A DNA stretch of 64,000 nucleotides, taken from assembly GCF_030519375.1 (NCBI RefSeq), contig NZ_JAUMKB010000001.1, positions 186,001 through 250,000 of the forward strand, written 5' to 3'. Source of the DNA: Mucilaginibacter tolerans. Its GTDB lineage: Bacteria > Bacteroidota > Bacteroidia > Sphingobacteriales > Sphingobacteriaceae. The position numbers and the translations under genes are program-made. Below are positions 26,855 through 35,954 of the stretch, one piece after another; the first letter of the stretch is position 1, and every line of letters begins with the position of its first letter. Under the pieces are notes generated by a model that saw only the letters and a list, made by a program, of their open reading frames with translations, had not been told where the DNA came from and ran no database searches.

Positions 26855-27949
26855 ATGAAATATGTTTTTGCCGGATATGTTTATACGGGCGATTATAACT
26901 TACCCCAGGCCTGGCTCGAACGAATAAAGGCATATACCGGCATACTGGAAGCATTGGCCAAACAAAACATCGTAATAAGCATCCAGCAAATAGATTACGA
27001 AGGTCAATATGATAAGAACGGCGTTAAATATTATTTTAAAAGGTTCGGATCTCCTGCCTATTTCCCTTCTCCGTTACATGGTTTTATTAAAAGTTTGAAA
27101 CCTGATGTAGTGATCGTACAAAGCTTTAACCATCCGTTTCAGGTAATACAGTTGCGCTTTTTACTTGGAAAAGGCACAAAGGTTATCGTTCACAATCATG
27201 CTGAACTGCCATTTACCGGGATTAAAAAGTATCTGCAAAGATTGGCCGACAAATATGTAAATGCTTATTTATTTGCCTCGCATAATATGGGTCTCGGATG
27301 GGTGCAGAAAGGGAATATTGGTTCAGCCAATAAAATACACGAGGTGATGGAGGTATCATCAGCATTTGCGCCAATGGATAAGGAGGTTGGCAGGCAAAAA
27401 ACTGGCGTGACTGAAGGGTTAATCTTTCTTTGGGTTGGACGGCTTAATGCCAATAAAGACCCGCTGACAGTATCAAAAGCATTTCTTGAATTTGCTGCGG
27501 CGAAACCATCGGCAAGACTATACATGATCTATCACACTGAGGAATTGCTAAACGATGTAAAAGAGATGATAAATAAATCTCCGCAAAAAAACGCAATAAC
27601 CTTGATAGGCAGAGTTCCACATGATGAACTGCAATATTGGTTCAATAGCGCTGATATTATTTTATCCGGCTCGCATTATGAAGGCAGCGGAACAGCGGTT
27701 TGTGAGGCAATGTCGTGTGGATGTATGCCTATAGTTACGGATATTGACTCATTCAGAATGATAACCAATAATGGCAAATGCGGTCTGTTATATGAGGCGG
27801 GAAATGCAGCAAAATTATTGGAAGCGCTAAATCAAACCAGCAAAATAAGCATCGCTCAAAAGCAAAAAGCTTCACTGGAATATTTCAGATCAAATCTCTC
27901 GTTTGAGGCCATTGCTTCACGAATTCAGGAGATAGCGGGATCGCTGTAA
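26855..27949 (+). CDS. Glycosyltransferase family 4
   Basis: 364-residue GT-B enzyme. The donor domain starts at about 190 ('LIFLWVGRLNANKDPLTVSK') and the EX7E motif is in 'GSHYEGSGTAVCEAMSCG' at about 273-287. An N-terminal acceptor domain (about 1-180) with 'NHAELPFTGIKKYLQR' is less conserved. It is the last gene of the plus-strand run and its 3' end overlaps the convergent GT4 by 25 bases. Linkage unknown. Confidence 0.9.
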   Translation: MKYVFAGYVYTGDYNLPQAWLERIKAYTGILEALAKQNIVISIQQIDYEGQYDKNGVKYYFKRFGSPAYFPSPLHGFIKSLKPDVVIVQSFNHPFQVIQLRFLLGKGTKVIVHNHAELPFTGIKKYLQRLADKYVNAYLFASHNMGLGWVQKGNIGSANKIHEVMEVSSAFAPMDKEVGRQKTGVTEGLIFLWVGRLNANKDPLTVSKAFLEFAAAKPSARLYMIYHTEELLNDVKEMINKSPQKNAITLIGRVPHDELQYWFNSADIILSGSHYEGSGTAVCEAMSCGCMPIVTDIDSFRMITNNGKCGLLYEAGNAAKLLEALNQTSKISIAQKQKASLEYFRSNLSFEAIASRIQEIAGSL

Positions 27950-29001
27950 TCAAATAGCTTCATGATTTTACTGCAAGTATCTTCAATTACATAGGGGGCG
28001 ATGTTCCCATGATTGCAAAACGGGCCTTCCAGTATTTTTTTTATCATATTCACCATATCATCGGGCGTTTTGGCAAAATGCCAATTCTTTATGGGCAGGT
28101 CCATCGGTTTTACAAAACTTACCACCTGTGCACCCGCATACAAGGCTTCCAGGCAAACCACGCCCAGGCCCTCATACGATGAAGGATGCACAAACATTTT
28201 TGCCCGCTGCATCAAAGCCAAAACAGCAGTATGGGGCAACTCGCCTGTCAGTTCTATATTTTTTTCCAAACGATAGTCTTTTATCAGCATATCCAATAAA
28301 TGCCGCTCCGGTCCGTCACCACAAATAACTGCGCGGATATCGGGAAAGTAAATGTGAAGTGTGCCGATCATATTAATCAGCAGAGAATAAAGCTTTAATG
28401 GTATGAACGATCCAACACCCAATATGTCTATATCCCGTTTCTTAGCAGGTTCGCCGAACAGTGCCGGATCGATCCCCACCGGGATAACATGAGCCGGCAT
28501 TATAGCGTAATTATTTTTAACCTCGTTCGCTATAAAATCCGACAAAGCAATAAGGTTTTCAGCCCTGGGTTTTACCCACCTGAAATATTTATTACCTGGT
28601 TTGGCATCCTGTCCTAATATCCAGCAGAAATGTTTCAGATTTTTTTTTTCCGCAAACTTATCTGCAATCAAGGCACAATCGCCCATCCAAAAACTTAGCA
28701 GACCAACAATTTGAAATTGCTTATTTAATCTTCGTAATGTTAGCCATACCCGCAGCCAGTTGTTTAAGCGTATCAGCCCTCCCCTGTTTGCCCCGCCAAA
28801 AGAAATAACTGATACATTGTTCCATTGATAGGATACAGAATGAAAAGGGTACTCGAATGTTAATACTATAATATTTAAGGCTGGATATAACGCCTTCAGG
28901 TTCCTTACAAAAACTTGCTGCGGAGGAATACAGGTGCTATCGGCTTCGTTTTTGGGGAAACCGGGGCTCAGTATGACCAGTGTTTTTTTCAGTTCAATCA
29001 T
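27925..29001 (-). CDS. Glycosyltransferase family 4
   Basis: 358-residue GT-B enzyme. The donor site motif is 'PSSYEGLGVVCLEALYAG' (about 276-293) with the two Glu of EX7E; 'ILGVGSFIPLKLYSLLI' begins the second domain. 'ILSPGFPKNEADSTCIPPQQ' at the N-terminus is typical of Bacteroidota GT4 enzymes. It overlaps the upstream ABC exporter gene by 8 bases and, tail to tail, the plus-strand GT4 by 25 bases. Confidence 0.9.
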   Translation of the reverse strand: MIELKKTLVILSPGFPKNEADSTCIPPQQVFVRNLKALYPALNIIVLTFEYPFHSVSYQWNNVSVISFGGANRGGLIRLNNWLRVWLTLRRLNKQFQIVGLLSFWMGDCALIADKFAEKKNLKHFCWILGQDAKPGNKYFRWVKPRAENLIALSDFIANEVKNNYAIMPAHVIPVGIDPALFGEPAKKRDIDILGVGSFIPLKLYSLLINMIGTLHIYFPDIRAVICGDGPERHLLDMLIKDYRLEKNIELTGELPHTAVLALMQRAKMFVHPSSYEGLGVVCLEALYAGAQVVSFVKPMDLPIKNWHFAKTPDDMVNMIKKILEGPFCNHGNIAPYVIEDTCSKIMKLFDYSDPAIS

Positions 29002-30658
29002 CCAGCGAAACTATTTTATTGCAGAAAGACAATCCTGTTTTGTTATGAGTTATGAACAAGATCATTTTGCCATTTTGTGTAAGTTGTTTTAATTTTCCGA
29101 GTATCTCATTTTCACTCTGCTGGTCCATTTCGCCAAAAGGTTCATCCATTATCAGCAGGTCAAAGTCATGATACAAGGCCCTCGCCAGCATAATCCGCTG
29201 ACGTTGTCCGCCGCTCAGATTTTTACCGTTTTCGGTAATTATTCTTTCAATGCCCTCCGGATACTGGCTGATCAGGTTATCCAATCCACTTGTTATGATT
29301 ACTTCATCCAATCGGTTATCATCATAGTCGTTTTCCTGGAGAGTAATGTTACTTTTTATAGAATCATGCAGCAAAAAAGGTTGTTGTTTGATGTAGGATA
29401 TCCGGTTGTGCCAGCCAAATCTGTCTTTTGCATTGGTGGTCTGATTATTAACGTAAACTACTCCGTCTTCCTGTTCAATAAAGCCAAGTAGAATATGAAT
29501 CAGCGTTGTTTTACCGCGACCCGAACCGGCTGACAAACCAATAAAATCGCCGGCGATTATTTCAAGGCTCATCCCGTTTAAAATGAAGCGATCATGATAT
29601 CTGTAGTGTATTTTTTCAAGACGAATTGACCGGAGATGTTCTGTGTGCTGGAGGGTTACATTGTTTGTTACCTGGTGGTCTTTCAACAGGTCATCCAAAA
29701 CAAACTCATAGGTTTTCATCTGTCCGGCACTATTGATAATCTTTACAATACCGGGTATAATTTTATAAGCGGCGGCCAAAAATATGCTGATGGTAAGCAG
29801 ATCGATAGCCGGAGTATCAGCCGACCAATTATTGATCAGTATAAGGATAAAAAAACCGAGAATAGCGAAGACTTCAATCAATCGCGAAGGCAGATATTGT
29901 AATGATTGCTGTGTGCAGATATAGTGGTTTAACTGTTGCTGCTGATGATAATAGCGCCCTACGAAGAAATCGCCTTTATCATAGATGTTACTTTCGATAT
30001 AGCCTGATAAAGCCTCTTTCAAATTTTTTAGTGTATCGGCGTTCGTCTGTTTGATATGCTGACGGACACTATTATATCGTTTTTTTAAAATCCAGCCTAA
30101 TGAAACGACTGCAGGCATCAGCAGAATAAATAATAACAGGAATAGTGTGGCGTGGTACAATAAGATAGCCGCTAGCGCAAAGATCACCAATACGCTTTGA
30201 GAAATAATCTGCTGAAAATTGGTCAGGATATAATGGCTGAATTCGATGGGTTGATTGCTGATCTTTCGGATGTAAACTGCCGAGTCAATATTAACAAAGC
30301 TTAGATAGTCCTTTTTTAAAAATTGCCTAATACCTTTTTCAGACAATCGCGTTGCAGTATTATAAATAAAACTATAACGGGCTGACGCGATCCAATAAGC
30401 AACCATGTTTTTTATACCAAACAGTATAAAAAACAAAGTAATGAATAACACTGATTGCTGATCTCTTAGCGAAGGCGGCAGCCAGGAAGTATAATGGGGC
30501 ACCGAACTTTTAACATAAAAATTGATAACCAGGACGGTTAAACCAAGAAATGCAATATCAAGCGCGCTGATTAGTATATCAAAAAAGATGAGCAGGAACA
30601 GTTTTGCCCGCTCTTTCTGATCCAGAACATTTAATATGCCTGATAAAAATCGCACCAA
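28994..30658 (-). CDS. ABC exporter, fused permease and ATPase (MsbA/PglK-like)
   Basis: 554 residues: six membrane helices (about 15-310), then the ATPase. Walker A is 'SAGSGRGKTTL' near 373-381, signature 'LSGGQRQRIMLARAL' near 482, Walker B 'LLIMDEPFGE' near 503. Half-transporters of this size next to glycosyltransferases flip lipid-linked oligosaccharides (PglK) or lipid A (MsbA). Since the first cluster already has a Wzx flippase, this one probably serves the radical SAM cluster. It overlaps the GT4 by 8 bases. Confidence 0.88.
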   Translation of the reverse strand: MVRFLSGILNVLDQKERAKLFLLIFFDILISALDIAFLGLTVLVINFYVKSSVPHYTSWLPPSLRDQQSVLFITLFFILFGIKNMVAYWIASARYSFIYNTATRLSEKGIRQFLKKDYLSFVNIDSAVYIRKISNQPIEFSHYILTNFQQIISQSVLVIFALAAILLYHATLFLLLFILLMPAVVSLGWILKKRYNSVRQHIKQTNADTLKNLKEALSGYIESNIYDKGDFFVGRYYHQQQQLNHYICTQQSLQYLPSRLIEVFAILGFFILILINNWSADTPAIDLLTISIFLAAAYKIIPGIVKIINSAGQMKTYEFVLDDLLKDHQVTNNVTLQHTEHLRSIRLEKIHYRYHDRFILNGMSLEIIAGDFIGLSAGSGRGKTTLIHILLGFIEQEDGVVYVNNQTTNAKDRFGWHNRISYIKQQPFLLHDSIKSNITLQENDYDDNRLDEVIITSGLDNLISQYPEGIERIITENGKNLSGGQRQRIMLARALYHDFDLLIMDEPFGEMDQQSENEILGKLKQLTQNGKMILFITHNKTGLSFCNKIVSLDD

Positions 30659-30822
30659 TAATAATTAAAATAGAGTGACAGCTTGCAAACAGCTTTAATT
30701 GGGTTACGGACAGATTCCAGGTATGGTTGCCTAAGACACGAGTTCAAGATTTGTGGGAATCCAACAGGATCATATTCAAGGTTATCAAATCAAGTCAATC
30801 TATAAAACCCTATAATCGTGTT

Positions 30823-31590
30823 TTAATAGGGCGATGGGCTTGTAGCTGTCCAGCCGCCGTCTACTACCAAGCTCTGTCCAGTGATGTGGCGCGACTCGGG
30901 CAGCACGAAAAAGAGCACTGCATTGGCTATATCTTCTACTATAGCCGCACGTCCCATAGGAGTAATACGCTTCCAGGTTTGCTCGTAGGAATTATCCTGT
31001 AAAGTGCGCTCGGTTAAAGTGGCGCCGGGTGCGACGGTATTGATCGAAATATTTAATGGTGATAGCTCCAGCACCAAACTTTTAGCCAGCATTTCGAGTC
31101 CGGCTTTAGTCATGCCGTAAGCCGCCAGGTTTTTATGCGCCTGGTGACCGGTAACCGACGACATCAGCAAGATACTACCGCCGCTACCCTGTTTCTTCAT
31201 TTGTATAGCCGATTTCTGCGCCAGAAAGAAACTACCGAACAGGTTCAGGTTGATCACACTTTGTAAAGCCTCGGGCTGATATTCCAGGAATTCGCCATAT
31301 GAAGTAATTCCCGCGTTGGCAATAGTGACAGTAAGAAACCCATACTTGCGAACAGCCTCATCCACCATCTGCCGGATAAAATTAATATCGGCAGCATCAC
31401 CCGGAAAAGGATGGCATTTACCCCCCATTGCCGAAATAACCGCTGCTGCCCGATTGGCTAAAGCCGCATCTATATCGTTTAGTATTACTGCCGCACCGCT
31501 CATGGCCATTTGCCGGGCAATTTCGAAGCCAATGCCCTGTCCTGCTCCGGTTATAATGGCTACCTGGTTGGTGAATCTGTCGTCTGTCAT
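30823..31590 (-). CDS. Short-chain dehydrogenase/reductase
   Basis: 255-residue classical SDR. The NAD(P) site is 'TGAGQGIG' (14-21) and the catalytic set S145, Y158, K162 is complete ('YGMTK'). 'NDIDAALANR' after the second strand puts Asp at the cofactor-choosing position, suggesting NAD. It lies downstream of the IlvD/Edd dehydratase on the minus strand with an inverted-repeat element between, so it may serve a sugar-acid pathway. It ends in a short Ser/Pro tail. Confidence 0.88.
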   Translation of the reverse strand: MTDDRFTNQVAIITGAGQGIGFEIARQMAMSGAAVILNDIDAALANRAAAVISAMGGKCHPFPGDAADINFIRQMVDEAVRKYGFLTVTIANAGITSYGEFLEYQPEALQSVINLNLFGSFFLAQKSAIQMKKQGSGGSILLMSSVTGHQAHKNLAAYGMTKAGLEMLAKSLVLELSPLNISINTVAPGATLTERTLQDNSYEQTWKRITPMGRAAIVEDIANAVLFFVLPESRHITGQSLVVDGGWTATSPSPY

Positions 31591-31613
31591 AGATTTGGTA
31601 TTTTAAACAACTT

Positions 31614-31746
31614 GTCATTTCGACGAACTGAAAAGAAGGTGCGTTGGGGTGAGGAGAAATCTTCTGCAACTGCATAGTTCGCATCGTAAATTGTAGAAGA
31701 TTTCTCTCCGCCGCTGCCCTCCGTCCCGGCCGCTCATCGAAATGAC
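31614..31746. repeat. Intergenic palindromic repeat (TTTCGA family)
   Basis: Outer arms GTCATTTCGA (31614-31623) and TCGAAATGAC (31737-31746) are a perfect inverted repeat. An inner pair, GAGAAATCTTCT (31654-31665) and AGAAGATTTCTC (31695-31706), is also perfect. It fills most of the gap between the SDR and the dehydratase. Confidence 0.75.
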
Positions 31747-31766
31747 ATTTTTATTTACAACTCTCT

Positions 31767-33482
31767 TCAATGCGAATCCTTATGTATTTCACTGCCACTG
31801 CTACCTTTTAAAAAATCCATATCGGCACCTAAGTGCGATTGCTCCACATGGCTTTGATAAAGATATACATAGCCACGGGTGGCTAAATCGGTATTCAGTA
31901 TTAGATGTTGCTTTCGTTTGGAAATCTCTTCCGTAGAAAGCTGCACATTCAGCGATCGGTTCTTAAAATCAAGTTCGATGATATCCCCGCTTTGAATGAT
32001 AGCAAAGGTTCCGCCTAAAGCTGCCTCTGGCGATACATGTAGCGCCACCGTTCCGAAACCCGTTCCGCTCATGCGGCCATCAGAGATGCGCACCATATCG
32101 GTTACGCCTTTATCTAATAGCTTTTTAGGGATTGACATATTGCCAACCTCAGGCATACCTGGATAACCTTTTGGCCCCACATTTTTGAGCACCATTACGC
32201 TATTTTCATCAATATCGAGATCAGGATCGTCCACCCGCGATTTATAATCGTCAATATTTTCAAAAACCACTGCTTTTCCGGTATGCTGGAGTAATGCCGG
32301 AGTTGCGGCCGATGGCTTCATTACGGCGCCATGTTCGCATATATTTCCCTTTAAAACAGTAATGCCAGCCAATGGATTGAAAGGTGCACCCATAGTGGCG
32401 ATCACGTCCCGATTATAGCAAGTACTGTTTTGATAATGATTGGAGATCGGCTTTCCCGTAACCGTCAAAGCATCACGATTAAGCTTAGCATCCAATTCCT
32501 TCATCACAGCCGGGATGCCACCTGCATAATACAGGTCTTCCATAAAATACTTACCTGATGGCTGTAAATTGGCCAGCAAAGGAATACCCTTTGCACTGGT
32601 GTCAAAATCATCAATAGTAAGATCAACACCGATGCGCCCCGCTATAGCCAGCAAATGAATAATAAAATTGGTTGAACCGCCTATTGCAGCATTAGTGATA
32701 ACGGCATTTTCAAAAGCCTCCCGTGTCAAAACATCGGATAATTTCAGGTCTTCGCGCACCATATCGACAATTCTAATTCCGGACATATGCGCCAAAACTT
32801 TCCTGCGCGAATCAGCCGCGGGAATAGCGGCATTCTCGGGTAAAGTCAGTCCTAACGCCTCGGCCATTACAGCCATGGTAGATGCTGTACCCATCACCGC
32901 ACAATGCCCCCTGCTACGCGACATGCAGGCCTCGGCGATATTCATTTCTTCTTCCGTCATGCGGCCCGAGCGCTGGGCTTCGGAGAAACGCCAAACATCG
33001 GATGTGGCAATATCGTGCCCCTGGTATTTGCCGGTCAGCATTGCACCGCCGGATACAACTATTGTGGGTATATTTACACTGCAGGCTCCCATAATAAGCG
33101 CCGGAGTGGTTTTATCGCAGCCGCAAAGTAATACCACGCCATCTAATGGGTTAGCGCGGATAGATTCTTCTACATCCATGCTCACCAGGTTGCGGTAAAG
33201 CATCGCTGTTGGTTTTATCAGTGTTTCCCCCAGAGACATTACGGGGAATTCCACCGGGAAACCACCGGCCTCATAGATGCCATGTTTCACTGATTCGGCC
33301 AGTTCGCGAAAATGGGCATTACAGGGTGTAAGCTCCGACCATGTATTGCATATACCGATAACAGGCTTACCTTTAAACTCATGCGCAGGTATGCCCTGGT
33401 TTTTCATCCACGAACGGTAGATAAACCCATCCTTTCCGGTACGTCCAAACCATTCGCTGCTGCGCAGCTTTTTATCCTTCAT
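31767..33482 (-). CDS. IlvD/Edd family dehydratase, probably for a sugar acid
   Basis: 571 residues, full length for the family. Likely [2Fe-2S] ligands are C54 ('SELTPCN'), C122 ('CGCDKTTPA') and C194 ('GHCAVMGTAST'). The family dehydrates either dihydroxy acids (IlvD) or aldonic acids such as arabinonate, xylonate or fuconate. No ilvB/N/C genes are near, while fucose-catabolic genes start 1.6 kb away, so a sugar-acid dehydratase is the better guess. It is the first gene of a minus pair with the SDR at 30823. Substrate not proven. Confidence 0.85.
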   Translation of the reverse strand: MKDKKLRSSEWFGRTGKDGFIYRSWMKNQGIPAHEFKGKPVIGICNTWSELTPCNAHFRELAESVKHGIYEAGGFPVEFPVMSLGETLIKPTAMLYRNLVSMDVEESIRANPLDGVVLLCGCDKTTPALIMGACSVNIPTIVVSGGAMLTGKYQGHDIATSDVWRFSEAQRSGRMTEEEMNIAEACMSRSRGHCAVMGTASTMAVMAEALGLTLPENAAIPAADSRRKVLAHMSGIRIVDMVREDLKLSDVLTREAFENAVITNAAIGGSTNFIIHLLAIAGRIGVDLTIDDFDTSAKGIPLLANLQPSGKYFMEDLYYAGGIPAVMKELDAKLNRDALTVTGKPISNHYQNSTCYNRDVIATMGAPFNPLAGITVLKGNICEHGAVMKPSAATPALLQHTGKAVVFENIDDYKSRVDDPDLDIDENSVMVLKNVGPKGYPGMPEVGNMSIPKKLLDKGVTDMVRISDGRMSGTGFGTVALHVSPEAALGGTFAIIQSGDIIELDFKNRSLNVQLSTEEISKRKQHLILNTDLATRGYVYLYQSHVEQSHLGADMDFLKGSSGSEIHKDSH

Positions 33483-33614
33483 TATTCAGATCGTATAATA
33501 CGGTAAAGTTAAAACATTGTAGTTCGGTTTATCTTACTCTACCCATTTTTTTAAGTCTGCTGCAACTTTTCTGTTTAAATTCACATCTTGTAAATGGAAA
33601 CATAATCGTCCTTT

Positions 33615-34991
33615 ATGAAAAGAACCTTTAGCGTCTTAGCCTTATTCATTTTTGCCACGTCAAACACTTTTAGCCAATCGCTTTCTGAAAGAAAATTTTC
33701 GCAACAACAATTAAAAGAGGATCTCGCTTATTTAAGACAACAACTCTTTAATGTCCATATTAATCCCTATACCGAGCTGAATAAAGAACAGTACGAACAG
33801 TTATTTGCCTCAATCAATACAAAATTAAAAGACTCGCTTTCCGCAACTGATTTTCTGAAACTGGTAAAGCCCACCATCGCCTATTTATCCGATGAGCACG
33901 CCGGTATATCGTTGCAAACGAAAATGTTAACTAAAAGCTACCAGAATGAACCTGTGTTTTGCCCGCTTTCTTTAACTAAAGACGGAAACAATTATAAGAT
34001 AACTAAGGTGCTGTCAGGTCAGGCGGATTTATTGGGGAAAAGAGTGGCAAAAATTGATGGAGTAGCAATCGAAGGAGTTCTAAACAAATGCGCACTGTAC
34101 GCCGCAGGATACCCCGATCAGCGTAAAGAAAAGGCTTTGACGCAATTTGGAAGTTTATACACGCTGTCCCTGACCGGTGTTCAACATCGGTTTATTATCA
34201 AAACATCTGAAGGCAAGAACATTACTATCCAGGGTGTTACTCTGCAAACCTGGCTGGACGAACTGAGCAAACAAACCGGCTGGAATGACGCTTGTAATGA
34301 AGCAATATCTTATCAAAAAATTGATGACGCGGGTTACATTTATGCCTGCTCGTTCGGCGTCAGCGATACAAAGATGGACTCGCTGAAAAACAAGCTCAAT
34401 ACAATCTTTGAGCAGGTTCAAAAGGACAATGTTAAATATTTATTTATCGATGTAAGCAAAAATGGCGGGGGTAATTCAATGGTAGGAAATGTGCTGATCG
34501 ATTATTTTTATGATAAATCATACGGAACATACCGTTGCGACTGGAAGAAGAGTGAAGAGTATTTAAAGCTGCTTAAATCATGGGGAGGTAATCCCGGGGA
34601 TCAATATAATAATGCAGCCGATGGTGACGTATTACATTTTTTGCCGGATACGGTTGATGCTGCCCCAAATCCCTATCGTTTTAAGGGAAAAGTATTTGTA
34701 GTTGTGGGTAATGGCACGTTTTCGAGCGCGATTATGTTTGCCACGATGATAAAGGATAATCATATTGCCACCCTGGCAGGACAAATTCCTGCTAACGGCC
34801 ATCCGAACCACTTTGGTGAAATGTACAATACCAAGCTACCGAATACGAGAATTGACCTGCGTTTTGGTGTAAAGGAATGGATACGGCCGAGCGGCGAAAA
34901 AGTCGACAATAACCTACATCCTGACATTTTGGTTGATCCTTCTGAAAGCAGGGAGGAGTTGGTAAAAGAGGTGATTGAGAGGGCGAAGTAA
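33615..34991 (+). CDS. S41 family peptidase (C-terminal-processing-like)
   Basis: 458 residues with a signal peptide (about 1-21, ending TFSQS). The S41 domain in the second half includes 'YLFIDVSKNGGGNS' (about 276-289) and the nucleophile segment 'VGNGTFSSAIMFATMIK' (about 364-380), where a Ser after TF is the expected nucleophile. A PDZ domain is not obvious. It is exported and probably acts in the periplasm or as an outer-membrane-associated enzyme. It is a lone plus-strand gene between minus-strand sugar genes. Confidence 0.82.
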   Translation: MKRTFSVLALFIFATSNTFSQSLSERKFSQQQLKEDLAYLRQQLFNVHINPYTELNKEQYEQLFASINTKLKDSLSATDFLKLVKPTIAYLSDEHAGISLQTKMLTKSYQNEPVFCPLSLTKDGNNYKITKVLSGQADLLGKRVAKIDGVAIEGVLNKCALYAAGYPDQRKEKALTQFGSLYTLSLTGVQHRFIIKTSEGKNITIQGVTLQTWLDELSKQTGWNDACNEAISYQKIDDAGYIYACSFGVSDTKMDSLKNKLNTIFEQVQKDNVKYLFIDVSKNGGGNSMVGNVLIDYFYDKSYGTYRCDWKKSEEYLKLLKSWGGNPGDQYNNAADGDVLHFLPDTVDAAPNPYRFKGKVFVVVGNGTFSSAIMFATMIKDNHIATLAGQIPANGHPNHFGEMYNTKLPNTRIDLRFGVKEWIRPSGEKVDNNLHPDILVDPSESREELVKEVIERAK

Positions 34992-35011
34992 AAGAATATC
35001 AAAGCGCGGGC

Positions 35012-35083
35012 GTCATGCTGAGCTCGTCGAAGTATGGTGGGCAAGCCTTTACTCGCTATCCTTCGGCAGGCTCCGCACGACAT
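35012..35083. repeat. REP-like intergenic palindrome, copy 1
   Basis: It starts GTCATGCTGAGC and ends GCTCCGCACGAC, with TCGAAG and CTTCGG inner arms. It is about 72 bases long and closely matches 50731-50802. It lies between the convergent S41 and SDR genes, where it may act as a bidirectional transcription end. Confidence 0.75.
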
Positions 35084-35093
35084 CCAATATTAC

Positions 35094-35867
35094 TTAGCTT
35101 ATTGCCCTGTCCAAATGCGTATAGCCTCCATCAACATGAATCAACTGACCAGTAGTATGGCTTGATTTTTCGGACAACAGGAAAGCTACCATATTGGCTA
35201 TCTCTTCGCAGGTGGTCATTCGCTGCTCCAAAGGAATTTTGGAAACAATGGATTTAAGCTTTTCATCCGGATCAGGCAAAGTCTTTATCCAATTTGCATA
35301 CAATGGCGTCCAGCATTCGGCTACAATAACCGCATTTACACGGATACCATAAGGCAACAGCTCTACGGCCCATTCGCGTGTCAAAGCGTTACGGCCACCA
35401 TTTGATGCAGCATAAGCCGATGTATTCCCCTGACCGGTTTCTGCTGTTTTTGAACCGATATTAACTATTGCGCCTTTGCTTTTTTTCAGTTCGGGAAGTG
35501 CGTGATGTGCCAGCAGATAATAATGCACCAGGTTTTTATGCAGCGATGCCATAAACTGCTCATAGTTGCCTTTTTCTAACCCCACCCCATCGTTTACCCC
35601 AGCATTATTTACGAGGCCATCTATATGTCCATATTTTTCGATGATGGATTTAACGGCATTTTCGCATTGGGTAGGATCGGTCAGCTCGGCCACAATCTGA
35701 GAAGCCTTTCCGTTAAGCTCATCAACTACTTTCATGTTATCCTGTTCGCTGCGACCAATAATAACTGGGAAGGCCCCTTCTGCTGCCAGCACTTTTACAA
35801 TACCCTCGCCAATACCTTTGGCACCGCCGCTTACAATTATGATTTTATCCTTGAGTTGAAGATCCAT
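35094..35867 (-). CDS. SDR, probable L-fucose dehydrogenase, with atypical YxxxN motif
   Basis: 257-residue classical SDR. The cofactor loop is 'SGGAKGIG' (13-20). S139 and Y152 are in the expected places, but the catalytic Lys is Asn: 'YAASNGGRNALTREW' (152-166). 'TREWAVELLPYGIRVNAV' and the operon (lactonase, dehydratase, FAH hydrolase, fucosidase, FucP) point to oxidation of L-fucose to the lactone. It is the last gene of the fucose operon. The Lys-to-Asn change is read directly from the codon AAT; activity with Asn needs biochemical proof. Confidence 0.8.
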   Translation of the reverse strand: MDLQLKDKIIIVSGGAKGIGEGIVKVLAAEGAFPVIIGRSEQDNMKVVDELNGKASQIVAELTDPTQCENAVKSIIEKYGHIDGLVNNAGVNDGVGLEKGNYEQFMASLHKNLVHYYLLAHHALPELKKSKGAIVNIGSKTAETGQGNTSAYAASNGGRNALTREWAVELLPYGIRVNAVIVAECWTPLYANWIKTLPDPDEKLKSIVSKIPLEQRMTTCEEIANMVAFLLSEKSSHTTGQLIHVDGGYTHLDRAIS

Positions 35868-35954
35868 TCTATTTTAGGTTTCGTACCTACGGCACGCAAT
35901 TGGTTTTGTTATTTATCTACCAAGCTTTAGCCCCTGCAGGGCCGTCTCCTGGAA

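Noticed and set aside
32668-33198. A 176-codon plus-strand frame
   Set aside because: It is antisense to the dehydratase; rich in Ser/Ala from reverse reading, no domain.
31767-33482. Anabolic dihydroxy-acid dehydratase (ilvD)
   Set aside because: The family fits, but no branched-chain amino-acid genes are near and sugar-acid genes are; the catabolic reading is preferred though not proven.
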